This document shows, in pieces, positions 63,126-64,000 of a DNA stretch of 64,000 nucleotides. The notes under the pieces were generated by a model. That model was not told the origin of the DNA, ran no database searches, and worked only from the letters and a program-made list of their open reading frames with translations. Each line of letters starts with the position of its first letter. Within the stretch, counting starts at the first letter, position 1. This DNA comes from Verrucomicrobiia bacterium (GTDB lineage: Bacteria > Verrucomicrobiota > Verrucomicrobiia > Limisphaerales > DASXHY01), in contig DASPIL010000067.1 in assembly GCA_035629175.1 (NCBI GenBank), positions 1-64,000 of the forward strand. Direction: 5' to 3'. The position numbers were made by a program, and so were the translations under genes.

Positions 63126-63273
63126 TTTCACCCGCTTGCAGCATGCCGAGGACTGCGGTTTCATAGGTGGCCTTCGGATAAAGACCAAGGTCCACAAAGG
63201 GAATAGGCACTTGAGGGGCGACATCTTCGTCGCTGTCAGGGATCGGCACGATGACAGTTCTGAGTGTTTTCAT
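63067..63273 (-). CDS. Small unknown protein, 68 residues
   Basis: Reads MKTLRTVIVPIPDSDEDVAPQVPIPFVDLGLYPKATYETAVLGMLQAGEI and ends in a helix (THLQANRIRQMLCLPEKP). The sequence looks like a real protein rather than a shadow frame, as its composition matches the nearby small genes. No family is recognised. The last gene of a four-gene minus-strand run starting at the window end. Confidence 0.55.
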   Translation of the reverse strand: MKTLRTVIVPIPDSDEDVAPQVPIPFVDLGLYPKATYETAVLGMLQAGEITHLQANRIRQMLCLPEKP

Positions 63274-63279
63274 ATTCGT

Positions 63280-63585
63280 TCACTGATGTTCAGGGTTTCC
63301 ACAATAGGGCAGGGGGAATCTTTGAGCTTGGTCAACGCCGGGAATCCCCACCTCCTCATCTTCTTCTCGATTGGCTAATGTCACCTTGCAGGCGTGGATC
63401 AACGGCTCAAGGTAATTGGTGGGCACAAAGGGTAGGACCTTTTCGATGAATTCTCGGATGACAGGCTCTAGATCATCCGGGTCGTTGGAGAGCACCGCGG
63501 TAATATCCGCTGCGGGCAAGTGGACCGTCAGGGGGCCGTGCTGGTCGAAGAACTCAATCAGCGGCAGTGTTGGTTTTGGTTTCAT
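63280..63585 (-). CDS. Small unknown protein, 101 residues
   Basis: The ATG at 63585 gives MKPKPTLPLIEFFDQHGPLTVHLPAADITAVLSNDPDDLEPVIREFIEKV. The frame is open upstream, but that part belongs to the overlapping gene. The acidic, partly helical protein has no known motif. It ends 6 bases before the 63273 start and overlaps the upstream gene's 3' end by 32 bases, suggesting translational coupling. Confidence 0.55.
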   Translation of the reverse strand: MKPKPTLPLIEFFDQHGPLTVHLPAADITAVLSNDPDDLEPVIREFIEKVLPFVPTNYLEPLIHACKVTLANREEDEEVGIPGVDQAQRFPLPYCGNPEHQ

Positions 63586-63757
63586 TGGAAATATCGTGGT
63601 AGGTAACCAGAAAACGCCATTCAGAGTTTCGAACCGCCTGAACCCCAAGAACGCGGAATTCGCCGCTTCGGCTGCGCCGAATGACATCGAAGTATTCAGT
63701 GGAGCCTCTTGCATCGATCAGCGGAGGCCTTTCGCCCTGTACATTTTGAAAGGTCAT
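63554..63757 (-). CDS. Small unknown protein, 67 residues
   Basis: Reads MTFQNVQGERPPLIDARGSTEYFDVIRRSRSGEFRVLGVQAVRNSEWRFL. The beta-rich pattern suggests a compact fold. Family not recognised. Its ATG directly abuts the TAA of the upstream gene (TAA-ATG on the minus strand), and its 3' end overlaps the next start by 32 bases. Confidence 0.5.
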   Translation of the reverse strand: MTFQNVQGERPPLIDARGSTEYFDVIRRSRSGEFRVLGVQAVRNSEWRFLVTYHDISNETKTNTAAD

Positions 63758-63970
63758 TTAGGCGGCATCCTTCCATTGGATCCTGCTCTCTGAGGGAAGA
63801 AGCCATAGATATGTTCCGCCTTTTCCCGGAACGCCGCGTTGGCGCCGGATCCCCTTTTGTACGAGCTTAAGAATTTGGCAACCTTCCAATCCCACCATCA
63901 GCCGTTGCGCTTGCTGTGAGTGGACTGAAATGCGATCTCCTAGATGTCCAAACGCCATGAAGAACGTCAT
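63758..63970 (-). CDS. Unknown protein, probably truncated at its 5' end by the window edge
   Basis: A minus-strand frame running to the right edge of the window with no stop before 64000, so the true start may lie outside. The visible part has ATG codons at 63970 and 63958 and reads MAFGHLGDRISVHSQQAQRLMVGLEGCQILKLVQKGIRRQRGVPGKGGTYLW. Family not recognised. It leads directly into the next gene with TAA-ATG. Confidence 0.5.
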   Translation of the reverse strand: MTFFMAFGHLGDRISVHSQQAQRLMVGLEGCQILKLVQKGIRRQRGVPGKGGTYLWLLPSESRIQWKDAA

Positions 63971-64000
63971 GGGCTGGCGGTCTTCTCCGGGTTCTACGGG

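Noticed and set aside
46480-64000. Second copy of the tRNA-Leu 3' end as the island's far attachment site
   Set aside because: I looked for the GTCCTGTCGCGGGCACCA end by eye to the window edge and did not find it. The boundary is probably outside the window.
1-64000. CRISPR arrays, rRNA genes and insertion sequences
   Set aside because: No regularly spaced short repeats, no rRNA signature and no transposase-like frame with inverted ends were seen.

Overview
The window looks like a chromosomal segment of a Verrucomicrobiota bacterium, probably from the Pedosphaera/Limisphaerales side of the phylum. This is an inference from gene content: 3-keto-disaccharide hydrolase (DUF1080) proteins, a Tat-exported Gfo/Idh/MocA oxidoreductase, very large secreted repeat proteins ending in an FYRLKQ- or FLRIQLEIP-type C-terminus, and GC-rich genes with long antisense shadow frames. 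No 16S rRNA gene is present to confirm it.

Positions 1-46220 read as ordinary chromosome. The left end (1-8710) has a sugar-oxidation pair (partial Gfo/Idh oxidoreductase and double DUF1080 lipoprotein), a secreted protein of nine tandem Cys-containing repeats that is split by a G8 tract, an SMP-30-type lactonase, argB and a second DUF1080 protein. From 8953 to 19427 lie an unknown Arg-rich protein, proB-mazG, two small unknown genes, ruvC-ruvA-acyltransferase, a lytic transglycosylase and priA. A minus-strand efflux operon (EamA then MATE exporter, 19395-21792) is preceded by a leader with a textbook intrinsic terminator and a competing pairing partner, so it looks attenuation-controlled. 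Further on are a zinc-type quinone/alcohol dehydrogenase, a 1856-residue surface protein, asd, a SMUG1-type uracil-DNA glycosylase coupled to an Arg-rich coiled-coil protein, a Na+/H+ antiporter-like protein, a holB/O-antigen-ligase-like/ECF-sigma run, a second Gfo/Idh oxidoreductase, an alpha/beta hydrolase divergent from an AbiGi-like protein, thrC, an amidohydrolase, a small lipoprotein and a PRC-barrel protein with a strong terminator.

At 46395-46479 is tRNA-Leu(CAG). Immediately beyond it a tyrosine recombinase gene points at the tRNA 3' end, which is the normal layout for an integrated genomic island. Everything from about 46480 to the end of the window differs in style: smaller unknown genes, wide intergenic gaps and lower coding density. 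The island carries a signalling group (a MEDS-PAS-GAF-PAS-PAS histidine kinase, two stand-alone response regulators and a stand-alone MEDS protein), a secreted unknown protein with a BamE-like partner, the DUF5131 (Gp37/Gp68) plus three-Cys-motif partner (TcmP) pair, a DUF6804 membrane fusion translationally coupled to a polytopic membrane protein, an HTH-like protein and a tight group of very small unknown genes. The far end of the island is not in the window.

The best candidates for undescribed biology are the attenuator-controlled EamA/MATE efflux operon, the AbiGi-like/hydrolase divergent pair, the MEDS signalling group, and the TcmP/DUF5131 module with its neighbours.
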